From Desmodesmus armatus (taxonomy: Eukaryota; Chlorophyta; Chlorophyceae; Sphaeropleales; Scenedesmaceae), in assembly GCA_007449985.2 (NCBI GenBank), contig VIIQ02000231.1, positions 1 to 64,000 of the forward strand: DNA of 64,000 nt. The letters are read 5' to 3'. Below the pieces are notes generated by a model, which was not told the DNA's origin, searched no databases, and saw only the letters and a program-made list of their open reading frames with translations. The first letter of the stretch is position 1. Every line of letters begins with the position of its first letter. This document shows, in pieces, positions 22,870-33,561 of the stretch. The position numbers were made by a program, and so were the translations under genes.

Positions 22870-24640
22870 CTATCAGCATGCGTGCGTGGCCAGACAGCAC
22901 CAATGGACAATAGTGTTTGACTTGCACACAACACGGTTGGGCTGCATGCAGCAGCAGGATGGGTGCATGTGTCCAGAGCGTGCCACAGGGTGTGTTGGTG
23001 GGAGTGATTGAAGCTTGCTTGCTGCTTGTGGCAACATGCAAGGAGCAGTGTCAGCAGTTGGCACTGTTGCCCTCCACGCATGTGTGTTTGGAGCGTGCAG
23101 CTCTCAGGCCTCGACTTGAACAGCTTGAAATGCTGCTAGCCCATGAGCTGGAGCACTGACATGATTGGTGCTTGTAGGTTTGCTGTTAACACCCCATGGG
23201 CTTCCTTGATGCAGTATAGCAATGATGAGCACAGTAGGTACATTGCAGTCACCGTCACCGTGATTGCATTGTGATATTTCCACAGGATGAATTTGACCCC
23301 GTGACCTGCATCTCTATCTGTGGAAGCTGTAGACTAGCTGTAGCTAACTTGAGGTAGTCCTGCTCCCAGGTGGCCTCCTAACAAAGGGGAGGCAGTGGTG
23401 CAACCGTCGCCGGGGCCTTGTTGCATACTGCTTGACAGTATCGGAACAGGTTGTTACCAAGCTGATATCCGAGATATGGCATGCCCGGCAGGCAGTGACT
23501 GCCAGGGCTTATGTATTGCAGAAGCTGCACAAGCCAAAACAGCGGGTTTCACATACCGAACTGTGACACAGCTTCAGAACAAGCTCAGTGCCGCTGATGC
23601 CCAGTGCCGCAAAAAATACAGGACGTGACAGGTAGTACCAACAACAAGAGATGACATGATATGACATGACGGTCATGACGTAATGCCGCGTCGACAGACG
23701 CAACACCGTCATAACCAAACTTCTTTGCACCCAAGGTCAATCATGCTTGATGCAAAGGCTGGCACCCACAGGAATGTACAGTCCTCACGTGCATACTGAG
23801 CCAAGCCCCTGCAGGCTGCAGTCAGATACACACACCGTGGCAAACAAACACACTCACTGGAAGCTAAACAACATTGCTAGTACCCAGTTGGGTGACCCCT
23901 GACGGCGACGGGGACTCCCTGCAAATTTCTGACAGTGTGGGCTCGGACAGCTTTGCAGCATGGCCGACCAATCCCCGGGCTACTGTGCAGCTCGCTCAGG
24001 ACCTGCCATAGCACACACCTAGGACTGCTGCTTCAATGGCTACACCACAACGCACAAAAAACAAGACACATATAGTATGCATACTGGTGCAACCGGTGTG
24101 CGGCGTTGCACAAGCTGGGCAGCAGGAACAACCTACATTGAGTTCAAAAGCAACAGTGACAGCTGCCAAGCATCCTGCACACATCAACCAGCACCCGCTA
24201 CTAGCTAGTGTTGGTAACACCCGAAAGGTAACGCCAGCCGCTGCCATTGCATCGACCGTGACTGTTGCGCTGGCTGCCATTCATAAATTGATCAAAGGCG
24301 GCATGAACACCATGCCCAGCCACCAAAGTACTGCCAATGCCGCATGGTGCGGCACAAAAATCAGTATCCTGGGCATCACAAAATGCGATGTTAGCCTGAC
24401 AGCACGTGAGGGACACTCACAAGTTGCCTTGTGATGCTGCTCAGCCAGGGGTGCCTTGATAACCAAGAAGTAGCTGCCAGAAGTGCAGCGATGCTCTTCA
24501 ACACACACACAGCAACTTGCCAAGTTGCCCAATCAGCACAGTCTCGGCCAAGCGGCAGCATTAGCTTGCCATGGCCAGCAGCCACTGGCACTGCGGTGTT
24601 CCCCCATTGCTGCTGAGGCTTGCGAAAGCCTCAGAAAGCC
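22870..24640. other. Long gap without a recognised gene
   Basis: No exon with family resemblance was found. A 132-codon open frame at 24036-24434 (+) has no recognisable domain and may be chance. An imperfect palindromic patch of repeated ATGACATG-like units lies around 23650-23680. The 3' UTR of the fatty acid hydroxylase gene, transcribed leftward, should begin at 24640. Confidence 0.4.
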
Positions 24641-26795
24641 TCACTTGCTCTCAAAGTACCGGAACAGCCCTGCTTCATACTTGGGGTGCAGTGTGCCCAT
24701 CCAGCGGTCCCAGTGTGTGAAGTACAGGGAGAAGTGCTTGGTGGGGAACCTGTGGTGCATGTCGTGGTGCTGCACTGTGTTGAGGCGGGGGGAGCCTCGC
24801 ATGCCGCAGGACAGGAGCGCCCAGACACCTTCCAAGGTTGGGATGAAGGGGGACAGCTCATAACCCACGTGTCCGGCTGTAGGGTTTTAAAAGCAGACAG
24901 CAAGCATTTACATACAAAGGCGGCAGCAGCAGGGAAAGAGTGAATGTGAGGGTGAGTGTCAGACTGCGGTTAAAATCTTTGAGGCTGAAGATGCTTCAAC
25001 CAAAGACCTGACTCAGGACAGGTGCTCTGACACACATGTGCCTTTGCTGTACACTGGGACGAACAAACTTGACAAGTTGTAACCGTCCAGTCCCAGCCAG
25101 CTGCGACATGTGGTGCAGCTTGGTATCCAGCACTCCAGTGCTGCCGCAGTGTCGAGCACTAGACAAAATCACACAACTAGTTTGCCAAACATGGCAAACC
25201 TTTTGCAGCCACCCACCTTCATGGATCACTGTGGTGAGGATGTGGTACCACCGGTGCAGCCCCATGTGCAGCGGGAACAGGAAGCACACGATGATCTCAT
25301 TGGCAAACACAATGAGGGCCTCCACAACATGGAAGGCATAGCCTGTGAAGGCAGACGGCGCTTGTGACCTGCACAGCACACAGCAGAGCCAGCCGGCAGG
25401 TGTGAATGCAGGTTGTCGAGCATCATGGTATGGCTGCAAACTGGTAGTACCACTTCATGCTGTCTCATAGTTGTGCCTTGTGCTGGGTTTGCCAACCAAA
25501 GCAATGGTGCAGCTGCCACAACCACCACAGCACTAGAAGCAGTCTCTGTTTGTATCCTGCCTCAGACTACAGTTTCAAAGCACAAGCATCCGAAATCACA
25601 GCTTTGGCTGTGGCTACAGCTGATCTGCGTGGCCTGCAGACCCCTGGCAAGGTTTGCCAAGTTCCGCAAGCGTGCTTGTTGCCAACACTGCCACCCCACT
25701 GCAAGTGCCCGACCAGATAGTGTACCAGTCAACCCTGCCTCAGCTCGCTGCATCAGGTTGCACCTGTGATGCTCCCAGTGCACATATTTATACAGCGGCC
25801 GCCAGTGCAGCAGCCTGTGTGTCCAGTAGAACCAGGCATCATGCAGGAAGTCCAGCACCAATATGCAGGCCAGCATGTAGCCAACCTGCAGCATCACACA
25901 GCACCGAATGGCCCAGCACGGCTCGTCGGCAGCACATACAGCATGTCAACGTATGCTCTGAGCCTCCCTGCGCGCGCTGCGGCATGCACTGCTGCTTGTT
26001 CACATGCCCAACAGGAACCAAGGCGGGTTCAAGCTCACATGTTTGGTGTGTTGCAGTGTGAGGGGCTATTGAAGCAAGGCTGATGCTGCAGCCACTGCCT
26101 GACTGTCACGGTCTAGGAATCCATCCCCAGCTGCTGCTTACCTCTGGTACGCTAGTGATGGGCCCTGCATACAGCAGGCTGATGTTGCGTGCATACATGT
26201 GCTCCACAACTGTCCATATGGCTGCCTTGACCGCAATGGGGCCTGCAGTGCAGTGCCAACAGCAAAAGACATAGCAGCAGCAGAAATGTTCGCAATAGCA
26301 GGGGCACGGCAGCAGCAACATTGAAAGCACACAGCAGTGAGTATGACAACAACTGCTCTTCAGCTATTCATGTCAGGCTGGCCGGTTCACACCCCGCCTG
26401 ATGGCAGGTGGAATGGGCACATTTGCTGTAGTATAGAGACAGGCGACTTGGTGTCACCGTTCAATGCTGTGTAGGACTGCGCAAGCAATGTGCTCAGCCG
26501 ACCTTTGCTTATGCTGCTGTGATCTGGCAGCAGATGTAGGTGGAGCAGTTGTGGTGGATGGTAGCAGGAACTAGGACACCAGCACAGGTATTGGTATCTT
26601 CGTGACTCATCGTGACTCACCTAGACTGTTGAGTGCATCTCTGCTGACATCTCCTGGTTGCCGCTGCTGTTCCTGGATGCCCTTGACTGGGCTGAGCAGA
26701 GGCAGCACAAAGTGCAGCACTGCACCGAGCGCGTAGTAGAATACTGATAGCTGGGTGAACGCGACGAAGAAGCCTCCGCCCCACAAAGGGGGCAT
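24641..26795 (-). CDS. Fatty acid hydroxylase / sterol desaturase family membrane enzyme
   Basis: Five exons: 26621-26795 (ATG at 26795), 26142-26242, 25764-25885, 25217-25368 and 24641-24876, totalling 786 nt (261 aa). Family members are ER di-iron oxidases that hydroxylate or desaturate sterols, fatty acids or alkanes. The histidine motifs are present: HDAWFYWTHRLLH, HWEHHR, and HHDMHHRF near the C-terminus. The segment IHEAGHVGYEL spans the last splice junction. Hydrophobic stretches occur at FVAFTQLSVFYYALGAV, GYMLACILVLDF and EALIVFANEIIVCFLF. The length fits the short members of the family. Substrate cannot be told from sequence; a C-4 sterol methyl oxidase or an alkane/fatty acid hydroxylase are both possible. 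It is divergently oriented from biotin synthase. No frame damage was seen. Confidence 0.88.
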
Positions 26796-27287
26796 CTCTG
26801 TGTCTGTGCCGCAGCAGCACTATGGGTGCTGTTGGTAACAGCAGCGTCTGTGGTCTGCTACAGCCCCAGACAAGCACCTCCAAGAATACGAGGCAAGGGC
26901 TGATTGGGTGAGAGTATCACTTGTTGGAGATCAAGTAAGACCTTTGCGAGTGAAATGACCGTCAAGGAGTTTGGTTTGGCAGTCAGCTGAGTAGATCAGC
27001 AGCAGCAGCAGCAGCAGTCTGGTGGTTTGACCAAGAGGAAGTCGCAACCGGCTTGGATTGTGAGTGCAGTAGTTTCATTTTCATGTGAAACCAAGTACAA
27101 GCCGCTCGCTGTTGTTCGAGCTGGATGCAGGGTGACACAGGGCTTCGCCCTTGGCACGTGGGTAACGTAACGCTATGTTTCTTGTATCTTGCTTCACCAT
27201 GTCGAGCCCCATTAGTAGCGAGAATTTGTGATCTCTGTTGCTTGCCCGCGCTTGCTGCTGCCGGGTTGCCAGCCCTCTTCCCTCGAG
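26796..27287. promoter_or_regulatory. Divergent intergenic region between desaturase and biotin synthase
   Basis: The two start codons face away from each other across about 490 bp, so both promoters must lie here. A short CAG run is at about 26998-27017. No TATA box or other motif can be named with confidence. Confidence 0.6.
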
Positions 27288-30200
27288 ATGGCCCTCCTGT
27301 TGGGAGCAAAGCAGCTTGCCCAGGGGGCTTTCGGCGTCGCTCCCGTCACGTTCAACTTTCTCAAATCCGTGAGGGGCCTTGCCAGCACCACCACCGGGGC
27401 AGCAGCAGCAGCAGCTCAACCTTTGCCAGCAGAGGAGGAGGCAGCACCAGAGCCAGCATCGTATACAGATGCAGCAGGTCGCTGGAAGTCAGAACTGGGC
27501 GTCATTCGGACTGACTGGACGTAGGTTATTGCCTCCCAGCCAATGAGCCAGCCAGCAACTGACACAACGCAACAGCAGTAACACCAGCTGTAGCAGCTAG
27601 CACTGCGAGCCTGAGAAGAATACATCAGCAGCAAGCCTTGGAATCAGCGAAATGGTTTCTGCAGTCGGTTGATGGTTGACGTGTACCAGCAGGGGAGGAA
27701 GGCAGGCCCCCTTCAGCATATGCACTGCCTGTCTTGCAATTTGCAGGCGACAGGAAGTGACAGATGTGTATAATACCCCACTTATGGAGCTGGTTTACTC
27801 TGCAGCGTCTGTCCATCGCATGTACAACGACCCAACCATGGTAAGTAGCCTGAAGCCCCCTCTGCAACACCGACGCAGATGCTGTCACACCCACCATCAT
27901 GCAACACAGCAGGTGGACCAGGTTTCTGCAAAGTCTGCAAACCCTACTTCTGATTGTTTGCCAGATCCAGTAGAAGCAATGCGTGGATACAAGCAGGGCT
28001 CTTTATCAACATCATCCCATGCACTGTAGTGACTTCCGTACAGGCCACAGCAGCTGTGTTTGCACCCTTGGCAGGATCTCTGAGTGCAAGAGTGCCGTGT
28101 GCTGTGGCGTGCTATGCTGTGCTCGTATGTGCAGGTCCAGCGCTGCACGCTGCTGAGTATAAAGACGGGCGGCTGCCCTGAGAACTGCAACTACTGCAGC
28201 CAGAGCAGCCACTGGTCTGACACCACTGGGCTCAAGGCTGAGAAGCTGATGGACCTGGAGCCAGTCTACGAGGTAAGAGGATCAGTAACGCGGGGGGCGC
28301 GGGGCCGGGGGGGGGGGGGGGGGGGGGTGACAAGGGGAGGGGGGGCCTGCTGAGTGGTATCTCCAGCAGTAGCAGCAGGGGATGGTTTCAGTCTGGTAGT
28401 GATGTCAGTCGGCCAGCAGCTGTGCGCAAGTCTTGGGCCTAGGTTGAAGGCTGACAAGCTGATGGACCTGGAGCCAGTGTATGAGGTGGGCGGTTTGACT
28501 TGCGGTTGCAATGGTGTATGTAGTTCTGGGGGCAGTTTGTGGGCAAGGGGGGGGGGGAACATAGTGGCACTCATTGTAGGCGTGTTGTGCTGCACTTGCT
28601 TTGTGGCCACCTTCCAGCAGCGGGTGCAGTGGGTATTTGGTAGTGGCTGTCCGCTGAGGGCTGAGGGCTGAGAAGATGGTTGACCTGGAGCTTGTCTACG
28701 ATGTGGGTGGCTAAAACAGTGTGACACGGCCGACATGACACTTCATGATATGTTGTCAGTGGGGCTGGGTGGTGTTTCTGGGAAGGCCAGTTCCGTGTCG
28801 GGAATTGCAAGTGCGATTCCCAACATGGAAGTGGCCTCCCAGAAAGCCCATTCAGCCCCATTGACAACATATCATCAAGTTGTCACATACCCCACCAGCC
28901 CCAATGACAAGGCATTGTCAAGTGGCATGTCGACCTGTGACTTGTTGGCAGACCCTACTACCACCACAAACCATCACACACTATCAACTGGTGCAGCGCG
29001 CCCCATAAGCACTTGATACTTCCAAATGCTAGCGCGGCACTCTGCACCGGAAGTACTGGCAGCAGTGGTTGGTAGTGTGGCAGTGGCATGTTCTGTCAGC
29101 AATTGCATCCTACACCCCCCCCCCCTCCCCTTGTTCTGTGTGGTGCTGTGCTGTGGTGTGATCTCATGCTGTACTGTGCTGTGTCTTGTCTCACCACCCT
29201 TCCAGGCTGCCCTGCGTGCCAAGGAGGCTGGCAGCACACGCTTCTGTATGGGGGCTGCATGGAGGGGACCCTCACAGGTGCGAGAAAAATAGGCTACTGT
29301 TATTGTTACGGTTACTGTGACTGTGATTGTGACTGTGACTGTGACTGTTACATGGTTCAGTGCCTAAATACCCCGTAGGGAGCCAGAGAGGCTCACGGGG
29401 TACATACAGTCAGCTCCCTTCACTTGGTCAGCCATCTTTGCACAACGTGTTTGGTGGCTTGGTTGCACTTCGCAGCATCCTGGGTTGAGACGTCTGGAGG
29501 TTCACAGCATGGTTGAGTCCAGCAGCAGTAGTAACGGCAGCTGTGGTAGTGGTGTCAGCACCCCTGCAAGCTGCCGGGCTTATCATCCGCAGCAGATTGT
29601 AGTGATGCTGGTGTTTGGGAGTACCAGTGCCGCGGCAGTGATGGTTGCTTTGAGACTGTGTTGCATGCCTCACTCCTCTTTAATGACACACAAACAGCAA
29701 GTTTGAGGAGTAGTACCAAAGCTGGTGCCCCCTGCTGTTGCTGCACCCCCCCCCCTCCTTGTGCACAGGTTGGCCCGCGTCAGTGGGATCGTGTGCTGGA
29801 GATGGTGCGGCGCATCAGGGGCCTGGGCATGGAGGTGAGAGGGGACGTGTGGGTGTGGTTGAGGTGGGGGCGTGTGTGTGTGTGGGGGGGGGGAGTGGGG
29901 GAGGGGCAGGGGTTGAGACAGATGGTGTGGCACATCAGGGAAGGCATGGAGGTGAGAGGCAGGAGTGACAGACCAGGTACCACCCTATTCATGTCTTCGA
30001 TGGCTGTGCGCACCACCCAAAGCGGTCTGAATGCAGGCTGGATGAATGCAGTGCAGGAGTTCAAAGCCTGCTTTGACCCACCACCTCTCTCCTCACCCCA
30101 ACATTCATTGGCGAACAACCTGGTTCACTAGCAACCGCTTACTCCTCCCCACACACACACGTCTGCAGATGCCCTCACCACGCGGCCCAGTATGTGTCAA

Positions 30201-33200
30201 AGACCAAGCTTGTAGTGACGGACCCCCCCCCTCCATCAAACCTGTATCACTGCAGGTGTGCACCACGTTGGGCATGCTGACCATCAGTGCCCTCTGCATA
30301 CGACAAGACACATCCCCATCATATCAGGACATGCTCTGACCACCCCCCCCCCTCCCCAATTCCCAAACCATACCACATTGCAGGTGTGCACTACACTGGG
30401 CATGCTGACACCGGACCAGGCCTTCCAGCTTCGTGAGGCTGGCCTGACCGCCTACAACCACAACCTGGACACCAGCCCTGAGTACTACGCCAAGGTCACC
30501 ACCACTCGCAAGTATGAGGACAGGCTGGCTACACTGGCGGCAGTGAGGGAGGCAGGTGAGACCCCTTTTCTGAGTTTGGATAACGCGCTTACTGAGGTAT
30601 CTGTTGGGTTGAGAGCGGTCTTCGACAGTAGGTGAGGTAGATGGCAACACTGGCGGCAGTGCGGGAGGCAGGTGAGACTCCTTTGTGACTATCCACCATT
30701 GCACATATTAGTCAGTCAGGTGAATGCAAGAAATGGCCGAGTTGTGAGGGGTGGTCAAAAAGTGGGTGAGGAGGCAAAATGGCACCACTCTGCAGTGTGG
30801 GAGGCAGGCCAACTTGTTGCTACAGAGATGGCAGGTTCCAAGTCTTGCTGAGCATGTCTGGCATGCTGTGACTGACTCGGGGAGGACAGGGAAGACTGGA
30901 AATGTGAGTTTGGAGGGTGGGGGATGGGGGCGGTGAGGTGGTGGATGTGGGATGGAGGGGTTGGGGGATAACAGAACAGGGGGCGGGTACCTTAGGCATG
31001 GGGGTGGGCTGTACTAGGAGGGTGTGTGTCCATGTTCGACCTAGCAGTCCAAGTCCGACGGCCAGGCTGATTTTGTGCCTGGCTGTAAGAAAGATGGCTG
31101 CAACAACAAACCGTGTGCTGTACTGGCGGGGCGGTGGCAACACACCACCGCACTGCAATTTTTTGGACACAACACCTGCTTCAATGGGCAAGCCAGCTGC
31201 AGCTGCAAACGGAGCTGCAGTTCCTGTGCCAACATTGCCATAGTGTCTGAAACCCTTTTACAAATGGCTCACTCACATACAAGCTATATGCCCTTGTATA
31301 CCTGTGCAGGCATCAGTGTGTGTGCTGGAGGCATCATTGGTCTGGGTGAGGGTGACCAGGACCGTGTGGGCCTGCTGCTGCAGCTGGCAACACTGCCAGA
31401 GCACCCTGAGTCTGTGCCAATCAACAGGCTGGTGGCGGTGAAGGGAACACCCCTGCAGGTACGGGGGGGGGGGGGGGGGGGGGGGCTGTTGCATGCACAA
31501 AGGAGGGGAACGCTAAAGCGGGGGGGGGGGGGCATGTGGGAGGGGGCAGTGGATATCAACGGACTGGCGGCGGTGAAGGGCCCACCCTGCAGGTACGGGG
31601 TGACGTTGCGGGGGTGGGGTGTTGAAGGCGGGTGGGGCGGTCGGGGAGGGCAGATACCCTTGGGAGGCAGTGGTAATCAACAAGCTGGTGGAAGTGAAGG
31701 GCACACCCCCGCAGGTACCAGGTGGTGTGATTAGGAGGGGGACATGGGAAGGGGGGGTCACTGCCTTAGTGTTTCATGTTCTGCCTTAGTGTTTCATGCA
31801 GGAGGTTGTTGCTCATCAACAGGCGCGTGGCATGAAGGGCACACCTCTGCAGGCTTGGGTGATGGTGCATGCAGCAGGGAGGGGCAAGCTGAGGGGCTCA
31901 TCTGTTCAGGCAGTGATCAATTACCCTTGCCGCCCTGAAGTTGGGTGTCTGTGATCCCACCTCTGCATAACCTTTGCTGCTGCTACCGTACTTGGGGGCC
32001 CCAAGAACGGCAGCAGCAGCAAGGGTTGTGCAGAGGGTGGGCCCGCAGGCATCCATCCTGCAAGGGCCTTCTGAGCTGTGCTGCCCCCTGCCTGTGCCTC
32101 ACAGCCCTTACCGAGCTGCTTGACTGGGCCCGAGTCGGCCCGAGTCGGGCCCAGTCAAGCGGCTCGGTAAGGGCTGTGAGGCACAGGCAGGGGGTAGCAC
32201 AGCTGGCCGTTACGTGGCTGGTTTTTTTTGGGTAGGGGGGGGGGGACCCTGGACCTACGTGGCTAGTAGGTCAGCCACACCCGCCCAGCTCCCCAGATCC
32301 GATGCGAAGCCTTCAAAGGACTGTAATGTTTTTTTCTAATCTGAGTACCAGCTTGACTACTACTCAGTTTGGGATAAATTGTCATAGTGTTGAGAAGGCT
32401 TCGGTGGATCCGGGGAGCCGGGCCGGTCTGGCTGACCTACTAGCCACGTAAGGGCGAGTCCTTGCCAGTTTGGCTCCCTGATTCAAGCAATGCAAGGCGA
32501 GACACAAGACGAAACAAAACGAAAGGAAACCATTTGCTTTATGTAATGCCCCATCTGCTACATGTCATGTCTGGCCGCCCCCCCCCCCCCCCCCTGCCCC
32601 GACGTTCCGCACCCGTCCAAGCCCCCACTCCCATGGATAACTCTCCAACCGTTGGACAGTGTCCCAACCACTTTCAATCACGCAGATGTATGACGCTCCT
32701 CGGCTTTGAAAGCCTTATTTACACAAGTGTCTTACACATCTGATTGCTGCACCTGCTCACCCGCCCACAGGACCAGGAGGCTCCCTCAGGTCTTGACCTT
32801 GTGCGCACAGGCACTGATTAATTAAATACCCCTGGATTTTTCAGCACATGGCTAACAATGCATCTGCTATATTTTTTTTGGGGGGGGGGGATATGTCATG
32901 TCTGTGCGCACAGGACCAGGAGGCTCCCTCAGGTTTGGACCTCGTGCGCTGCATCGCCACCGCCCGCATCGTCATGCCCCGCACCGTGGTGCGCCTGTCA
33001 GCCGGCCGCCTTGACCTGTCAGCAGCTGAACAGGCGCTGGCTTTCATGGCGGGAGCTAACAGCATCTTCGACGGTGACAAGCTGCTCACAACACCAAACA
33101 ACGACAGGTACGTAGAATGCAGCGCAGTGCCCTACTGCCTGGTCTCTGCTGCAAGCTTATTGGCGGTCTCCAATTACCAGGCTGTTGGGTTGCAAGGCTG

Positions 33201-33561
33201 GTGGGCGGATGTAAGACGGGGAGTGCATTTTGAGTACACCAGCATAACAATCTCTTGAAGAATTCCACGTCTTGTTTTGTAAACTTCAGATGTTTTGTCG
33301 TCGACTTCAAATGTATTGGTATTCATTTGCAGGAATGAGGATGAGAAGATGTTTGACCTCCTGGGCCTCCGCTCCCGGCCAGCCTTCCTGGACTACCCCA
33401 GCGGCAACGACAGCAGCAGGCACTTTGACACGCAGGACACGCTGCCAGGCGCTGCCAGCACAGCAGCAGCAGCAGCGGCGACACCAGCACGGGAGGCTGC
33501 AGCTGAGAGTGGCTGCTGCGGTGGCGGCTGTGGCAGCAAGCAGCAGCAAGCGACAGCGTGA
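27288..33561 (+). CDS. BIO2: Biotin synthase (radical SAM), mitochondrial
   Basis: Nine exons: 27288-27520, 27747-27840, 28135-28272, 29206-29277, 29769-29834, 30384-30555, 31310-31458, 32914-33107 and 33333-33561; total 1347 nt, 448 aa. The enzyme inserts sulfur into dethiobiotin, the last step of biotin synthesis. The radical-SAM cluster motif is [12 protein letters not shown]. The [2Fe-2S] cluster ligands of the bacterial enzyme are all present: [27 protein letters not shown] and the Arg in VRLSAGR. Also conserved are [23 protein letters not shown] and FMAGANSIF. The N-terminus ([15 protein letters not shown], few acids) suits a mitochondrial presequence, as in plant BIO2. The C-terminus has an extra Ala/Gln-rich tail with [11 protein letters not shown]. 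Introns are long and carry junction echoes, two fold-backs and a MITE. No frame damage was seen. Confidence 0.96.
28443..28712 (+). repeat. Two echoes of biotin synthase exon 3 donor junction
   Basis: The end of exon 3 (coding [13 protein letters not shown], true copy 28231-28280) recurs at 28443-28493 with an intact GTGGGC donor and at about 28655-28710, more degenerate. Both lie in the following intron. The first copy differs from the true exon by only a few bases and could serve as an alternative donor. Confidence 0.85.
28736..28885 (+). ncRNA. Imperfect ~70-bp fold-back in biotin synthase intron 3 (miRNA-precursor-like)
   Basis: Arms at about 28736-28806 and 28815-28885 are complementary around a short loop near 28807-28814. 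Counting G-U pairs, about four mismatches and one bulge interrupt some 65 pairs. The outer stem is especially strong (ATGATATGTTGTCA near 28745 with its complement near 28862-28875). Length, small loop and scattered mismatches resemble green-algal or plant miRNA precursors; a MITE is the alternative. It is in the sense orientation of the host gene. Confidence 0.6.
29304..29350. repeat. (GTGACT)n / TGACTG microsatellite
   Basis: Six-base units with variation (GTTACT, GTGATT, GTGACT) in biotin synthase intron 4. Confidence 0.85.
29367..29403. repeat. Short inverted repeat around GGGAGCCAGAG
   Basis: TACCCCGT at the left pairs with ACGGGGTA at the right, with an inner GAGCC/GGCTC stem. A close variant of the core occurs at about 45949-45980 in an intron of the phosphate translocator gene, so this may be a small dispersed element. 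Confidence 0.5.
29915..29960 (+). repeat. Echo of biotin synthase exon 5 donor junction
   Basis: The end of exon 5 plus donor (true copy 29799-29844) recurs about 115 bp downstream with the GTGAGAGG donor intact and several changes in the coding part. Confidence 0.8.
30249..30284 (+). repeat. Echo of biotin synthase exon 6 acceptor junction
   Basis: The acceptor and first ~30 bases of exon 6 (TGCAG then VCTTLGMLT coding, true copy from 30379) are repeated 135 bp upstream in the intron, with a usable CAG acceptor and only a few substitutions. Confidence 0.85.
30640..30685 (+). repeat. Echo of biotin synthase exon 6 donor junction
   Basis: The end of exon 6 (LAAVREAG, true copy 30528-30572) and its GTGAGACC donor recur at 30640-30685 with two or three changes. 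Confidence 0.85.
31463..31485 (+). repeat. G23 homopolymer just after a splice donor
   Basis: Twenty-three consecutive Gs directly follow the biotin synthase exon 7 donor. Similar G-runs sit at 28307-28327 and 31521-31532 in the same gene, and C-runs (G in the transcript) at about 172-191, 2380-2412 and 5065-5075 in the minus-strand ABCF gene. Intronic G-quadruplex formation is possible. Confidence 0.85.
31545..31860 (+). repeat. Three echoes of biotin synthase exon 7 donor junction
   Basis: The exon end coding [13 protein letters not shown] and its donor (true copy 31420-31466) is repeated at about 31553-31604, 31670-31718 and 31812-31858. The first two keep a GTAC-type donor; the third has lost it. 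Decay increases with distance from the exon. Confidence 0.85.
32074..32204 (+). ncRNA. Near-perfect 60-bp hairpin in biotin synthase intron 7
   Basis: Arms 32074-32133 and 32145-32204 pair over all 60 positions; the only two deviations from complementarity are G-U pairs. The loop is 11 bases. The hairpin is in the sense strand of the host gene. Such a fold would be an excellent Dicer substrate; long intronic hairpins are known small-RNA precursors in green algae. A very recent inverted duplication or fold-back transposon is the alternative. No target-site duplication is evident. Confidence 0.75.
32256..32450. mobile_element. MITE-like element with ~58-bp terminal inverted repeats
   Basis: The ends TACGTGGCTAGTAGGTCAGC and its complement are exact over the first 22 bases. 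They remain about 80% matched to the inner GAAGCCTTC/GAAGGCTTC. The 195-bp element has no coding capacity. TA at both ends suits a Tc1/mariner-type TA target duplication. A stray TTACGTGGCT at 32210-32219 may be a remnant end. It lies 52 bp after the 60-bp hairpin in the same intron. Confidence 0.75.
32763..32812 (+). repeat. Echo of biotin synthase exon 8 acceptor junction
   Basis: The acceptor and first ~35 bases of exon 8 ([11 protein letters not shown], true copy from 32905) are repeated 143 bp upstream, nearly identical through GTGCG, where the copy diverges. A usable CAG acceptor is kept. Confidence 0.85.

Noticed and set aside
24036..24434. 132-codon ATG frame on the plus strand
   Set aside because: No family resemblance, no supported neighbours or splice sites; could be chance.
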